A stretch of 64,000 nucleotides of DNA from Clostridium ljungdahlii DSM 13528 (GCF_000143685.1 NC_014328.1:2046001-2110000), one strand, 5' to 3'; positions 39,525 to 48,711 are shown, numbered from the stretch's first letter. Program-made: numbers and translations. Notes: a model not told the origin generated them from the sequence alone.

Positions 39525-39695
39525 CTATTTGTTATGAGATAATTTTGATCTTTTTGTATATTTTTTGCCATTTGAATGAGATCCTATCTTTTTACCGTGT
39601 TCAATACCTATTTCAGATCCTGCTTCAGAGTGCATTTTTCTCATCTCAGCATTAGACTTAGGCCTATCTTTCATCCTATTTTTATTGTTATCCAT
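39525..39695 (-). CDS. Small basic protein, 56 residues
   Basis: Begins MDNNKNRMKDRPKSNAEMRK, continues MHSEAGSEIGIEHGKKIGSH and ends in a basic tail. AGGAGGG precedes the ATG. Helix-favouring middle (NAEMRKMHSEAGSEIG) recalls small acid-soluble spore proteins in style but does not match a class clearly. Hypothetical. Confidence 0.6.
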   Translation of the reverse strand: MDNNKNRMKDRPKSNAEMRKMHSEAGSEIGIEHGKKIGSHSNGKKYTKRSKLSHNK

Positions 39696-39763
39696 ACAAG
39701 TCCCTCCTATAAATGATAAGCTTAAATATATAAAAAATAAAAAAGCAAATACTATGATATGCT

Positions 39764-39810
39764 CCCTTTATGGTAGACAGTTAAAATAATAAAACTGTTT
39801 CCATAAAGGG
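39764..39810 (+). promoter_or_regulatory. Hairpin masking the transposase ribosome binding site
   Basis: CCCTTTATGG (39764-39773) pairs with CCATAAAGGG (39801-39810) and the inner ACAGTT (39777-39782) with AACTGT (39793-39798). The RBS AAAGGGGG (39805-39812) lies in the 3' arm, so transcripts entering from outside the element would be poorly translated. This is a known safeguard in several IS families. Confidence 0.7.
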
Positions 39811-39821
39811 GGTATATTTTT

Positions 39822-40520
39822 ATGGGTAGAAAAGAAAAAGTTACAGTTGATAGGAAGATAGCAGCTGTTAAGGATTACCTCATAGGTAAAAAAAGTTGCA
39901 TGCAAATTTGTTTTGAATTAGAAATTACTAAAGGTTCATTTAGACAATGGGTTAGAAAATATCAATTAAATGGAGAACTAGGGCTGCAATGTTATAAGAA
40001 AAATACCTATTATCCTGAATCCCTTAAATTGCAGGCTGTCTCTGATTATGAAAGAGGAGCAGGATCGTTAAATAATTTATGCAACAAATACAATATTTCT
40101 AGTCATGGTATTCTCCAACGATGGATAAAAAAGTATAATGATCATAATAGAGTTAAGTCTCATAACTCAAAAGGAGATAGTACTATGATCATTGGAAGAA
40201 AAACAAACTATGAAGAAAGAATTGAAATAGTATCATTCTGCATTAAAAATAACGATAATTATCAACTAGCATCAGAGAAATTTAATGTTTCGTATCAGCA
40301 AGTTTATGCTTGGACATCTAAGTATAAAGAAGGTGGTGTAGAAGCCCTTGTTGATCGACGTGGAAAAAGAAAAAGTCTGGAGCAACTAACAGAAACTGAA
40401 AAACTTGCTGCTCAAATTAAATTGCTTGAGGCTGAAAACAAACGATTAGAAATAGAAAATAGCTTCTTAAAAAAATTAGACGAGGTGGAAAGGAGGCGAG
40501 ATGGGAAGACAAATACATAG
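39822..40520 (+). CDS. IS3-family transposase OrfA
   Basis: 232 residues. Two helix-turn-helix modules, about 5-60 (KIAAVKDYLIGKKSCMQICF) and about 125-180 (ERIEIVSFCIKNNDNYQLAS), then a leucine-zipper-like coiled coil (ETEKLAAQIKLLEAENKRLE). A slippery A-AAA-AAA lies at 40469-40475 near the end; ribosomes slipping back one base would continue into OrfB, giving the active OrfAB transposase. Confidence 0.92.
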   Translation: MGRKEKVTVDRKIAAVKDYLIGKKSCMQICFELEITKGSFRQWVRKYQLNGELGLQCYKKNTYYPESLKLQAVSDYERGAGSLNNLCNKYNISSHGILQRWIKKYNDHNRVKSHNSKGDSTMIIGRKTNYEERIEIVSFCIKNNDNYQLASEKFNVSYQQVYAWTSKYKEGGVEALVDRRGKRKSLEQLTETEKLAAQIKLLEAENKRLEIENSFLKKLDEVERRRDGKTNT

Positions 40521-41374
40521 CTATTAGAGAATATAGTGAAGAAAATAAAATTTCGATATCTCAACTATGTGAAATTGTAGGCGTAGCCCGTTGTTCATAC
40601 TATAAATGGTTGAAGCGCATAGAAAGTATGTCAGATAAAGAAAATGCTACAATAATTAAAATTATGATTGAAATCTACTCTGAAGTTCAAGGTATATATG
40701 GGTATAGAAGAATGAATTTGAATATAAATAGGATACTTAAAAAGAAGTATAATCATAAGCGAATTTATAGATTAATGAAGTCTATTAACATGAAATCTGT
40801 AATTCGCAGGAAGAAAAAAAACTACGTTCCCAGCACTCCTCAAGTCACTGCCGAGAATATACTGGATAGAGAATTTCATGCTGATAAGCCAAATAAAAAA
40901 TGGCTTACTGATGTAACCGAATTTAAGTTAACTGATGGAACAAAAGCTTACTTGAGTGCTATACTTGACCTGCACGATAATAGCATTGTTTCCTATGTTC
41001 TTGGACATTCAAATAATAACCATCTTGTTTTTCAAACACTTGATAAAGCTATTGAAGCTAACCCTAATGCTAGTCCACTCTTTCATAGTGATAGAGGCTT
41101 TCAATATACTAGTAAATCTTTTAAGAAAAAATTAGATAATATCGGGGCCGTTCAAAGCATGTCTCGTGTTAGTAAATGTATTGATAATGGTCCTATGGAA
41201 GGATTTTGGGGAATTATAAAAGCAGAGATGTACTATCTAACAAAGTTTCATAACTTTGATGAATTACAATACTCAATCGATAAGTATATAAATTTTTATA
41301 ATACAGAAAGGCTACAAGAAAAACTTAAAGGTCTGACACCAATAGAATATCGGAATCAGACCCTAGTCTGTTAA
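40475..41374 (+). CDS. IS3-family transposase OrfB (expressed by -1 frameshift)
   Basis: The frame has no good start codon near its beginning. Reading from the slippery site in -1 gives conserved sequence ISISQLCEIVGVARCSYYKW, then the HTH_21 region (YGYRRMNLNINRIL) and the rve integrase core: LTDVTEF (first Asp), HSDRGFQYTS (second Asp), NGPMEGFWGIIKAE (Glu). All catalytic residues are intact, so the element looks potentially active. Confidence 0.9.
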   Translation: MRRGGKEARWEDKYIAIREYSEENKISISQLCEIVGVARCSYYKWLKRIESMSDKENATIIKIMIEIYSEVQGIYGYRRMNLNINRILKKKYNHKRIYRLMKSINMKSVIRRKKKNYVPSTPQVTAENILDREFHADKPNKKWLTDVTEFKLTDGTKAYLSAILDLHDNSIVSYVLGHSNNNHLVFQTLDKAIEANPNASPLFHSDRGFQYTSKSFKKKLDNIGAVQSMSRVSKCIDNGPMEGFWGIIKAEMYYLTKFHNFDELQYSIDKYINFYNTERLQEKLKGLTPIEYRNQTLVC

Positions 41375-41545
41375 TTTTTGTTTTTTTACCTGTCTACTTG
41401 ACAGGGAGCAGTTCACTATAAAGGTTATTGCTTTCCTTATAGTATTTACTTAAGTTAAGTATTTTATTAATATTAAAATTTAAAACTTATATATTATTTA
41501 CTTAATTTTTGCAGTTTAAGAACATTGCAAAGCAAAACTTCGCAA

Positions 41546-41634
41546 GTTAAGAATTAATAATGAAAAGTTAATCAAGGATTTTTTGTAGTGTAACGGAAAA
41601 AATTCACATTAACTATTAATTCTTCATTCTTAAC
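41546..41634. repeat. Imperfect 27-bp inverted repeat
   Basis: GTTAAGAATTAATAATGAAA and following bases (41546-41572) face ATTAACTATTAATTCTTCAT and following bases (41608-41634), with a 35-nt loop. AT-rich; probably a small repeat common in low-GC genomes, possibly a terminator for the gene at its right. Confidence 0.45.
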
Positions 41635-41668
41635 TATTAATTAAAATTCTATGCGTGCGAAAATTGAG

Positions 41669-42376
41669 TTATTTATTATTTTTCCTACCATAAGGGCATA
41701 TATACACACACATGCCGCAGACAGGTACTTGTTTGTTATGCTCCATTTCATTAAAATAGCTGTCACATTTTTTTACATCAAATCTTTTTTCACGATCTTC
41801 ACCTTCTATATAATTTTTACCATAGAATGCTTTCTGCGGACATATTTTCACGCAGGCCATACATTCACCGCACTTTTGTTCTATTTCTTTACCTGTAGGG
41901 TTTAATGGTAAATCAGTTAATATACTTACCCATCTTACTCTCGGACCATGTTTTGGGGTAATCAGTAAACAGCTTTTGCCTATCCATCCAAGTCCTGCTA
42001 ATCTTGCTGCAAGTTTATGTGAAAAGGCTGCATTTATATAATCACTATTTACTCTTTCTGCTGCAGATATAGGCAAAGCACTATAACCCTTTCTTATTAT
42101 ATAAGAACTTATTATAGAGGCTATATTATCTAACCTAGCATTTATAGTTTTATAACAATTTTCATATTCTAATTTTGCAATATCGTTGGAGTCATCATTT
42201 AAATGATCTACAATAGTAGATGGAAACACAATACCTAATGAAATAGCTCTTGGATAACCTTTTACAAGAGATCCCCCATATTTTACAAGTTCATTTTCAT
42301 ATTTACTTATATCTGCAACTCCATAATAATCTATCATAAAATTATTCAATATTTTTTGTATATTATATTCCAACAT
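41669..42376 (-). CDS. QueG-like protein with two [4Fe-4S] motifs
   Basis: 235 residues. N-terminal part resembles the cobamide-binding region of epoxyqueuosine reductase (LEYNIQKILNNFMIDYYGVA, KLAARLAGLGWIGKSCLLI, GPRVRWVSILTDLPL). The C-terminal part has CGECMACVKICP and CGMCVYICP ferredoxin motifs. It is shorter than QueG itself and lacks the HEAT-like tail, so the substrate may differ. RBS AAAGGAGGA. Role: a redox enzyme, possibly corrinoid dependent; not more can be said. Confidence 0.8.
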   Translation of the reverse strand: MLEYNIQKILNNFMIDYYGVADISKYENELVKYGGSLVKGYPRAISLGIVFPSTIVDHLNDDSNDIAKLEYENCYKTINARLDNIASIISSYIIRKGYSALPISAAERVNSDYINAAFSHKLAARLAGLGWIGKSCLLITPKHGPRVRWVSILTDLPLNPTGKEIEQKCGECMACVKICPQKAFYGKNYIEGEDREKRFDVKKCDSYFNEMEHNKQVPVCGMCVYICPYGRKNNK

Positions 42377-42476
42377 AAGTATGTCCTCCTTTATAATATG
42401 GTACTTTTAACCTATTATTTATCTCTTAATAATATCATAATTTTTATGATAGAATGTAAAATTCATAAAATTAAAT

Positions 42477-42543
42477 TTATCCGATGGCTAGCTACTGGAT
42501 AATTCATCTAAACTTAGTGGAAGAAATAAAACTTCCACTAAGT
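42477..42543 (-). repeat. Short variant of the structured repeat
   Basis: On the minus strand: a perfect 12-bp hairpin (ACTTAGTGGAAG / CTTCCACTAAGT, loop 8) followed by TTATCCAGTAGCTAGCCATCGGATAA (key ends TTATCC and CGGATAA). It keeps the order 5' hairpin then TTATCC...GGATAA of the long repeat but lacks the inner stem. It lies 114 bp before codB. Confidence 0.55.
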
Positions 42544-42596
42544 AAGATTCATTGATAATTGCAGAACTATTTTGCTAAATTATCAAAAAATATATG

Positions 42597-42622
42597 CGCT
42601 TTTTAGAAAAGCGTGGTATAAT
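42597..42622 (+). promoter_or_regulatory. Promoter region of codBA with a dyad
   Basis: CGCTTTT (42597-42603) and AAAAGCG (42607-42613) form a dyad just before the -10 box TATAAT (42617-42622). No clear -35 was seen, so an activator or repressor may bind the dyad. Confidence 0.45.
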
Positions 42623-42656
42623 ATGAAGAAAAAATTATTAATTTAGGAGGTAATTG

Positions 42657-44042
42657 ATGGATAACAAGGAAACAAATGAAAAAGTACATAAGGAATATGC
42701 TGCCCTTGAAACTGTACCACAGAGTGAAAGAACAATAAGTTTTTTGGACATGCTCACAACCTGGATTGGTGCCAATGCAAACAACGGAACCTGGTATGTT
42801 GGAGGAGTTGTAGCAGGGGCTACTTTTGGTGGAGCTGTGCTGGTAACTTTGGTTTCAAATCCTATTGCCTATATAATAATGGCTTTAATAGGGTTTATAG
42901 GCTACAAAGTTGGAACATCTACCATGGCACTTACAAGACCATCTTTTGGTGTTAGAGGAAGCTTTCTACCATCTGTCCTCAACATAACTCAATTTATTGG
43001 CTGGACAGCTGTAAATACTTTTATAGCTGCAATTTCTATAAGCTTTATATTAAAAGATATATTTGGGCTTCCTGCTTATGGCTCAAATGGAAGTGAAAAG
43101 ACGATGCTTATAGGAATTGCTGTAATGAGCATACTTCATCTTATATCTATTGCTACAGGGCATAAGTCTGTAAAAATGGTAGAAAAAATAGGAGTTATAT
43201 TTATATTAATTTTAGGAGTATGGGAAACGGTAGTTGTTTTAAAACAGGTTCCTTTAAGTAAAATTATAGCTTGGAGACCTCCTTCTGGAAAGGTTATGGA
43301 CATTGGTTCTGCTTTTGATGCTATGGCTGCTTTTAGTTTAGGATGGGTTCCTGCTATTGCAGATTTTACAAGATATAGTAAGAGTAAAAAAGCATCTACA
43401 GTAGCTCCTATAATTGGAGCAAATGTTGGATTATTTTGGTTTGCTTTTGTAGGCATAATTGGAGCAATAGGTACAGCAGTTACAACAGGAGTATATGATC
43501 CTAACAATTCTGATCCAAGCACTATTGTAAGCAAGCTTGGCCTTGGAGTTATAGCACTTTTAGTTATTATATTGACGAGTACTACAGCAAATGCAATAAA
43601 TCTTATGGGAGCAGGAATTTCTGTTACAAATTTAAATAAAAAAATAAAATCACAAACAGCTCTTTTTGGAGTAACGATACTTGCAGCTTTGTTAACTATT
43701 GTTCCAATTTATGCTTCTAGTTTTTTGGACTCCTTTGAAATGTTCCTTGATTATATAGGCATGGTATTTGGACCTATTTTTGGAATTATGATAACAGATT
43801 ACTATTTGGTTAGAAAAAAACAGTATGCTGTAGAACAATTTGATGATGAAAAAGGTAAGTATTGGTATAAATCTGGATTTAACCTTGTTACCATTAGTGT
43901 GTGGATAATTTCTGTCATTATATTTTTATTTATGAAGAATTTACCTATGTTTACCAAAACCATAGGAGCCATTTATCCTATAATTATAATTTCGGCAATT
44001 TTGTATTTTATAAGTAGCAAAATATTTTTAAAGAACAAATAA
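42657..44042 (+). CDS. codB: Cytosine/purine permease (NCS1 family)
   Basis: 461 residues, ATG after AGGAGG. About twelve membrane helices. N-terminal NCS1 motif: [20 protein letters not shown] and [15 protein letters not shown]; further [13 protein letters not shown] block [16 protein letters not shown] and [14 protein letters not shown]; later [20 protein letters not shown]. Followed 19 bp later by a cytosine deaminase gene, which fixes the likely substrate as cytosine. Confidence 0.92.
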   Translation: MDNKETNEKVHKEYAALETVPQSERTISFLDMLTTWIGANANNGTWYVGGVVAGATFGGAVLVTLVSNPIAYIIMALIGFIGYKVGTSTMALTRPSFGVRGSFLPSVLNITQFIGWTAVNTFIAAISISFILKDIFGLPAYGSNGSEKTMLIGIAVMSILHLISIATGHKSVKMVEKIGVIFILILGVWETVVVLKQVPLSKIIAWRPPSGKVMDIGSAFDAMAAFSLGWVPAIADFTRYSKSKKASTVAPIIGANVGLFWFAFVGIIGAIGTAVTTGVYDPNNSDPSTIVSKLGLGVIALLVIILTSTTANAINLMGAGISVTNLNKKIKSQTALFGVTILAALLTIVPIYASSFLDSFEMFLDYIGMVFGPIFGIMITDYYLVRKKQYAVEQFDDEKGKYWYKSGFNLVTISVWIISVIIFLFMKNLPMFTKTIGAIYPIIIISAILYFISSKIFLKNK

Positions 44043-44061
44043 TATAGGAAGGAAGCACAGC

Positions 44062-45330
44062 ATGTTAATAAAAAATGTAAGACTTAGAAATAAAGATGGA
44101 ATATATGATATTTTAATTGAAGATGGAGTTATAAAGGAAATTTCTAAAAATATAGCAAAAGAAGACAAAAACATAATTGAGGGGAATGGAAATTTAGCAC
44201 TTCCACCTTTTGTTGAACCCCATGTTCACCTTGATACTACTCTCACTGCAGGAGAGCCAAAATGGAATATAAGTGGAACTCTTTTTGAAGGAATAGAAAC
44301 CTGGGCACTTAGAAAGAAAATGCTTACGGAAGAAGATGTTATAAAAAGAGCTACAACTGCGCTTAAATGGCAGATAGCAAATGGAATACAGTATGTAAGA
44401 ACACATGTAGATGTTACAGATCCAGAGCTTACAGCATTAAAAGCTTTAATTAAAGTAAGAGAAGCAATGAAAGAATTTGTAGATATACAGATAGTCGCTT
44501 TTCCACAGGAGGGCATAAATTCTTTTCCCTGCGGATTAAAACTTTTGGAGGAAGCATTAAAGCTTGGTGCAGATGTAGTAGGGGCTATTCCACATTTTGA
44601 ATTTACAAGAGAATATGGCGTGGATTCTGTAAAAAAAGCATTGGAGCTTGCAGTAAAATATGATAAACTGGTTGATGTCCACTGTGATGAAATTGATGAT
44701 GAGCAGTCTAGATTTGTGGAAGTAGTTGCAGCAGAGGCATATAAGTACGGAATAGGAGAAAAGGTTACGGCAAGTCATACTACTGCTATGCATTCTTATA
44801 ATAATGCATATGCTTATAAACTCTTTAGGCTTTTAAAGATGTCAAATATAAATTTCATATCTAATCCTATAGTAAACACCCACCTTCAAGGAAGATTTGA
44901 TACTTATCCTAAGAGGAGGGGAATTACAAGAGTTAAAGAGATGATAGATGCAGACATTAATGTATGTTTTGGACACGATGATATATGTGATCCATGGTAT
45001 CCAATGGGAACAGGTAATATGCTTCAGGTACTTCAAATGGGTATACACGTATGTCAACTCATGGGTTACGATCAGATTGTAAATTCTATTGATCTCATAA
45101 CGAAAAATAGTGCAAAGACAATGCATATTGAAGATGATTATGGAATAAAAGAAGGAAATACTGCTAATCTCATTATACTCAATGGAAAAGATGAATATGA
45201 TGTTATAAGAAAACAATCAGAGGTGCTGTATTCCATAAGAAAGGGAAAAATACTCTCAAAAACTGAACCTAAAAAGACAGATATTTATGTGGATGGGGAA
45301 GAGAGAATTACCTTTGATATAAATAAGTAG
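44062..45330 (+). CDS. codA: Cytosine deaminase
   Basis: 422 residues, amidohydrolase family; converts cytosine to uracil and ammonia. Metal ligands and catalytic residues visible: HVHLDTT near 62-66, [24 protein letters not shown], and [18 protein letters not shown] with the Asp of the active site. Length fits CodA of other bacteria. RBS AGGAAGG. Forms an operon with the permease for pyrimidine salvage. Confidence 0.95.
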   Translation: MLIKNVRLRNKDGIYDILIEDGVIKEISKNIAKEDKNIIEGNGNLALPPFVEPHVHLDTTLTAGEPKWNISGTLFEGIETWALRKKMLTEEDVIKRATTALKWQIANGIQYVRTHVDVTDPELTALKALIKVREAMKEFVDIQIVAFPQEGINSFPCGLKLLEEALKLGADVVGAIPHFEFTREYGVDSVKKALELAVKYDKLVDVHCDEIDDEQSRFVEVVAAEAYKYGIGEKVTASHTTAMHSYNNAYAYKLFRLLKMSNINFISNPIVNTHLQGRFDTYPKRRGITRVKEMIDADINVCFGHDDICDPWYPMGTGNMLQVLQMGIHVCQLMGYDQIVNSIDLITKNSAKTMHIEDDYGIKEGNTANLIILNGKDEYDVIRKQSEVLYSIRKGKILSKTEPKKTDIYVDGEERITFDINK

Positions 45331-45364
45331 TATTATTTTTTAAATAAATATAGTGTTATTTCAA

Positions 45365-45408
45365 AAGTAAAAGAACCTAATAAAAGTATAAATTAGGTTC
45401 TTCTACTT
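45365..45408 (+). terminator. Terminator of codBA
   Basis: AAGTAAAAGAACCTAAT (45365-45381) pairs with ATTAGGTTCTTCTACTT (45392-45408). Confidence 0.7.
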
Positions 45409-45489
45409 AATTGTGTGTAAGATAAGTTATTTTCCTTTATTCCTATGATAAAATAGAGGTATATTTAGAAATGTAAAGGAGAAGTCTTA

Positions 45490-45879
45490 ATGGAGTATGA
45501 AGGAATAGTATCTATATGGCTGGCAAAATGTGAAGATATTAAAGATTTACAGCATTATCTTCAAGTGAATTATTCTAATTTTGGTGACTATTTAAATTCT
45601 AAGTTTGAAAAAAATTTTAACGTTGAGTGTTTTGATGAGGAACTAAAGGAAATAAACTTTATTGAAAGAGATTCGGATTTGTTTTCTGATATAATGAAAG
45701 ATCAATCTTTTTCACAAAATATTATTTCAGATTATAGCAAAAAGTTTTCAGATAAACTGGATAGAAAGTATAACTCAATTATATTATTATATAATTTTAA
45801 TTATGATGGTTCTATAGGAGAAGATCAGGACAACAGTGTATATGTAAAATTTATTGGAAGTTTTAAATATAGAACATAG
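45490..45879 (+). CDS. Immunity-22-like protein
   Basis: 129 residues, acidic. The pattern EGIVSIWLAKCEDIKDLQHY, then FGDYLNSKFEKNFNVECFDEE and the terminal VYVKFIGSFKYR, matches Imm22-type immunity proteins of polymorphic toxin systems. No toxin gene is next to it, so it may be an orphan immunity gene guarding against toxins of relatives. RBS AAAGGAGAAG. Confidence 0.7.
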   Translation: MEYEGIVSIWLAKCEDIKDLQHYLQVNYSNFGDYLNSKFEKNFNVECFDEELKEINFIERDSDLFSDIMKDQSFSQNIISDYSKKFSDKLDRKYNSIILLYNFNYDGSIGEDQDNSVYVKFIGSFKYRT

Positions 45880-46023
45880 AAATATAAAGGTGTTATTCAT
45901 AAGAAAAATTTTCTACAATTGTTTGATTTATTTAATGGATTGCTTGGATAGTATTTATGTTTTAGGTCATACTATATATATAACTTAAATATATAATATA
46001 TATATTGAAAGGGGAATTTAATT

Positions 46024-46185
46024 ATGGATGCACCAAAAATGGAAGTTAAATGTGGCGTTGATTGTTGTCACTATTGGAAAAATAACTGCTGTAATGCTAA
46101 GTCTTTGGAAGTTAACCCAATGCAAGGTAAAGACCCCGACACTAGTGATGATACTTGCTGTACAACATTCAAGCCGTCTAAGTGA
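46024..46185 (+). CDS. DUF1540 cysteine-rich small protein
   Basis: 53 residues with seven Cys: VKCGVDCCHYW, NNCCNAKSLEV, DTCCTTFKPS. This is the DUF1540 pattern found in many spore formers, probably binding metal. AAAGGGGA precedes the ATG. A longer open frame shifted by one base (46028-46264) is a shadow. A strong terminator follows directly. Confidence 0.85.
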   Translation: MDAPKMEVKCGVDCCHYWKNNCCNAKSLEVNPMQGKDPDTSDDTCCTTFKPSK

Positions 46186-46194
46186 GAATTTTAG

Positions 46195-46234
46195 AAATAA
46201 CTCCGGTTTAGGTTTAAACCGGAGTTATTTCTTT
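46195..46234 (+). terminator. Strong terminator after the DUF1540 gene
   Basis: AAATAACTCCGGTTT pairs with AAACCGGAGTTATTT around a short loop, followed by CTTT. Confidence 0.9.
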
Positions 46235-46449
46235 AGAGGTTTACCTATTAATATGAAGAGATAAAGAATGCTGTAAAGTCAGTTAAGTGATAATTAGAGG
46301 GAAGATAAAATATTCAATTATATATAGGTATTTATTTATGATAAATATAATATTATACAATTATACTTATGATAGACTATGTGATATTATGGAAACATAG
46401 TAAATATTAATATTTTATGTCGCTTATGGCGGCAAGATGGGGGTAAAAA

Positions 46450-46656
46450 ATGATTATTAGTGCAAGAAATCAAATAACAGGGAAAACTGAATCTGTTAAG
46501 GAAGGTGCAGTAAATGCAATTGTTACTTTAAAGGCCGATGACGGAAATACAATTACTTCTACTATTTCAATGGCTGCAGTTAAAGATCTTGGACTTGCAC
46601 CTGGAGTCAAAGCAAAAGCTGTTATTAAAGCCACGTCTGTTATGATGGCTGTATAA
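46450..46656 (+). CDS. Molbindin (single Mop/TOBE domain)
   Basis: 68 residues: IISARNQITGKTESVKEGAV, then IVTLKADDGNTITSTIS and LGLAPGVKAKAVIKATSVM. This is one complete molybdate-binding Mop domain, as in stand-alone molbindins that store molybdate or tungstate as oligomers. GATGGGGG ribosome binding site. No mod transporter nearby. Confidence 0.92.
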   Translation: MIISARNQITGKTESVKEGAVNAIVTLKADDGNTITSTISMAAVKDLGLAPGVKAKAVIKATSVMMAV

Positions 46657-46708
46657 ATTATATAAAATTTTTGCAAGCTACATAAGGTTGTTCCAAAAGT
46701 AAGTAAAA

Positions 46709-46758
46709 GTCCTTGAGAATTTCAAAGATACAAATGTGTGTTAGAAATTCTAAAGGAC
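46709..46758. terminator. Hairpin after molbindin
   Basis: GTCCTTGAGAATTTC (46709-46723) pairs with GAAATTCTAAAGGAC (46744-46758), one mismatch. It lies immediately outside the structured repeat copy. Terminator or outer arm of that repeat. Confidence 0.55.
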
Positions 46759-46766
46759 ATGATATT

Positions 46767-46900
46767 TTATCAGATAACTACTCATTCTAATACTCCCACT
46801 TCTGCAAGTGGGAGTAAAGAGTGACTATGTCCCTGGATAACGATTTCTAAGCATCAGGTGGAGTTAAAACTCCATCTGATGCCAAGAACTCTGTTTATAG
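46767..46900 (-). repeat. Structured repeat, full copy (minus strand)
   Basis: On the minus strand it starts TATAAACAGAGTTCTTGGCA and has a strong 5' hairpin GCATCAG.TGGAGTT / AACTCCA.CTGATGC. TTAGAAATCGTTATCCAGGG, then ACTCCCACTT/AAGTGGGAGT and TATTAGA follow, and it ends TTATCTGATAA. It is nearly colinear with 61051-61182. Its beginning overlaps the stop codon of the LysR fragment. Confidence 0.85.
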
Positions 46901-47152
46901 TTCATGGCATATCTTTATAAAATCTTTCATAGCACTCGTCAATAACTTATTCTTGTGATATACAATAGATAGTTTCCTATTAAAATCCATATCTTTTATT
47001 TTCAGTTCTCCTAGAGAACCTGAGGCAATATGATCTTTGATTAGTTGAAAAGGCAGTACAGCAAATCCAATATTATTTTCGGCTACATTAATTAAGGCTG
47101 TGGTGCTTGTATTTTCCCAAGAGGGATTGAAAAATAATCCAATTTCATTCAT
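46895..47152 (-). pseudogene. LysR-type regulator, C-terminal fragment
   Basis: 85 residues of a LysR substrate-binding domain (NTSTTALINVAENNIGFAVL, LPFQLIKDHI, RKLSIVYHKNKLLTSAMKDF). The DNA-binding domain and first ~200 residues are absent; the region upstream is the OsmC gene. The frame ends exactly in the structured repeat. Probably a relic of a full gene. Confidence 0.8.
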
Positions 47153-47159
47153 TCTTAAT

Positions 47160-47621
47160 TCAAACCATATAGTGCATTTGTTTTTCTATTGAAATTTTAG
47201 CTGGTTCTATTGGTACGCCATTTCTTATACTGTCTCCCATAGGGCATGTTTTTTCAACAAATTCAACTAGTTCTTTTACTTTATTTTCTGGAGAATCAGT
47301 TCTTATGTTAACGTTAAATCTTATGTCCTGATATCCAGGTCTTGAGGTAGAAGAATCTGGAGAGGTATTTGAATCCATATCACCTTCAAGTTCTATTGAT
47401 AAGTATTTTATATTTACTCCATATTTATCTGCACAGGATGCTATAGACATTGCCTGACATCCTCCTAAAGTACATAATAAAAGTTGGGCAGGGTTCATAC
47501 CTTTATTGGTGCCGCCGGATTGTTTAGTTTTATCTAGCAATACTTTAAATCCACCAGAATGTGCTTCTACTGCTATTCCATCTTTTTTTTCAACTACAGC
47601 TTTTACGGTTGTAAGTGGCAT
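47160..47621 (-). CDS. OsmC/Ohr-family protein
   Basis: 153 residues from an ATG after GAAGGGAGTG. Blocks: MNPAQLLLCTLGGCQAMSIA with the two-Cys region, and the later VEKTCPMGDSIRNGVP containing the second reactive Cys. The family reduces organic hydroperoxides with a Cys pair; distant members act on other thiol chemistry. Placed beside a broken LysR gene. Confidence 0.9.
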   Translation of the reverse strand: MPLTTVKAVVEKKDGIAVEAHSGGFKVLLDKTKQSGGTNKGMNPAQLLLCTLGGCQAMSIASCADKYGVNIKYLSIELEGDMDSNTSPDSSTSRPGYQDIRFNVNIRTDSPENKVKELVEFVEKTCPMGDSIRNGVPIEPAKISIEKQMHYMV

Positions 47622-47736
47622 TAAAATCACTCCCTTCAAATATAGTATTTCAAAATAAAATTAAATTATTATGGTGATTCTAATTTGAAGAAGTATTATA
47701 CTAAAAAGTATAATTTACATAGAGGAAGTGGTATAT

Positions 47737-48711
47737 TTGAAAATTGTAATATTAGATGGATATGTACTAAACCCAGGTGATTTAAGTTGGTCATCTCTAG
47801 AGAAGCTTGGAGATTTAACTGTCTATGACAAAACTATATTTGATAATAGCAATGATGATCTTATAATTGAAAGAATTAGGGATGCAGAAGTAGTATTTAC
47901 AAATAAAACTCCAATATCTGAAAATGTATTTAAAAGTTGTCCTAAATTAAAATATCTTGGAGTATTTGCAACAGGATATAATGTTGTAGATATAAAGGCA
48001 TCAAAAAAATTTGGCGTTGTGGTGACAAATATTCCAAGTTACAGCACAGATGCTGTAGCACAAATGGCAGTATCACTTTTGCTTGAACTCACAAATCATG
48101 TATCAATTCACAATAAGGCTGTAAAGGAGGGACAGTGGAATGAAATTGGAGAATGGTGTTTCTGGAAAAAACCGCTTATGGAATTAGGCAGTAAGACAGC
48201 AGGAATAATAGGATATGGAAAAATAGGGCAAGCAACTAGCAAGATAGTTCAGGCTATGGGAATGAAAGTGCTTGCATATAATAGACATAAAAATAAGGTA
48301 TTGGAGAGTGAAAATGTAAAGTATGCAGAGCTAAATGATGTATTTGAAAAATCAGATGTAATTTTCCTCCACTGTCCATTAACTGAAGAAACTAAGGGTA
48401 TAATTAATAGTAAATCTATAGAACATATGAAAGATGGAGTGATAATAGTAAATAATGCTAGAGGTCCTTTAATTGTAGAAGAGGACTTAGCTCATGCATT
48501 AAATATTGGAAAAGTATATGGTGCTGCATTGGATGTAACTTCTAGAGAGCCTATAGAAAAAGAAAGTCCTCTTTTAAAAGCAGAAAATTGTATAATTACT
48601 CCACATATTTCCTGGGCAGCAAAGGAAACGAGAGAAAGACTCCTAAATATTGCTGTGGAAAACTTAAAAAATTTTTTAGAAGGAAATCCTATAAATGTAA
48701 TCATACTTTAG
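47737..48711 (+). CDS. D-2-hydroxyacid dehydrogenase
   Basis: 324 residues from TTG after AGAGGAAG; the in-frame GTG at 47728 overlaps that site. Begins MKIVILDGYVLNPGDLSW, a beginning typical of glycerate/hydroxypyruvate-type enzymes. NAD-binding GYGKIGQATSKIVQAMG, catalytic Arg in NNARGPLIVEEDL, Glu in SREPIEKESPLL and His in ITPHISWAAKETR. The substrate is probably glycerate/hydroxypyruvate or a keto acid from amino acids, in keeping with the peptide genes that follow. Confidence 0.92.
   Translation: MKIVILDGYVLNPGDLSWSSLEKLGDLTVYDKTIFDNSNDDLIIERIRDAEVVFTNKTPISENVFKSCPKLKYLGVFATGYNVVDIKASKKFGVVVTNIPSYSTDAVAQMAVSLLLELTNHVSIHNKAVKEGQWNEIGEWCFWKKPLMELGSKTAGIIGYGKIGQATSKIVQAMGMKVLAYNRHKNKVLESENVKYAELNDVFEKSDVIFLHCPLTEETKGIINSKSIEHMKDGVIIVNNARGPLIVEEDLAHALNIGKVYGAALDVTSREPIEKESPLLKAENCIITPHISWAAKETRERLLNIAVENLKNFLEGNPINVIIL

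Larger units (their letters stand above)
39760..41410. mobile_element. IS3-family insertion sequence (IS150-like)
   Basis: 1,651 bp bounded by imperfect terminal inverted repeats: TGCTCCCTTTATGGTAGACA at the left (39760) and the complement of CTGTCTACTTGACAGGGAGC at the right (ends 41410), 17 of 21 positions paired. It holds OrfA with a doubled helix-turn-helix and OrfB with a DDE integrase domain in the -1 frame. A target-site duplication is not evident, so the insertion may be old or rearranged at one end. Confidence 0.92.

Noticed and set aside
46028..46264. 78-residue open frame overlapping the DUF1540 gene
   Set aside because: The other frame gives a recognisable Cys-rich family, has the ribosome binding site, and the 78-residue frame runs through the terminator.
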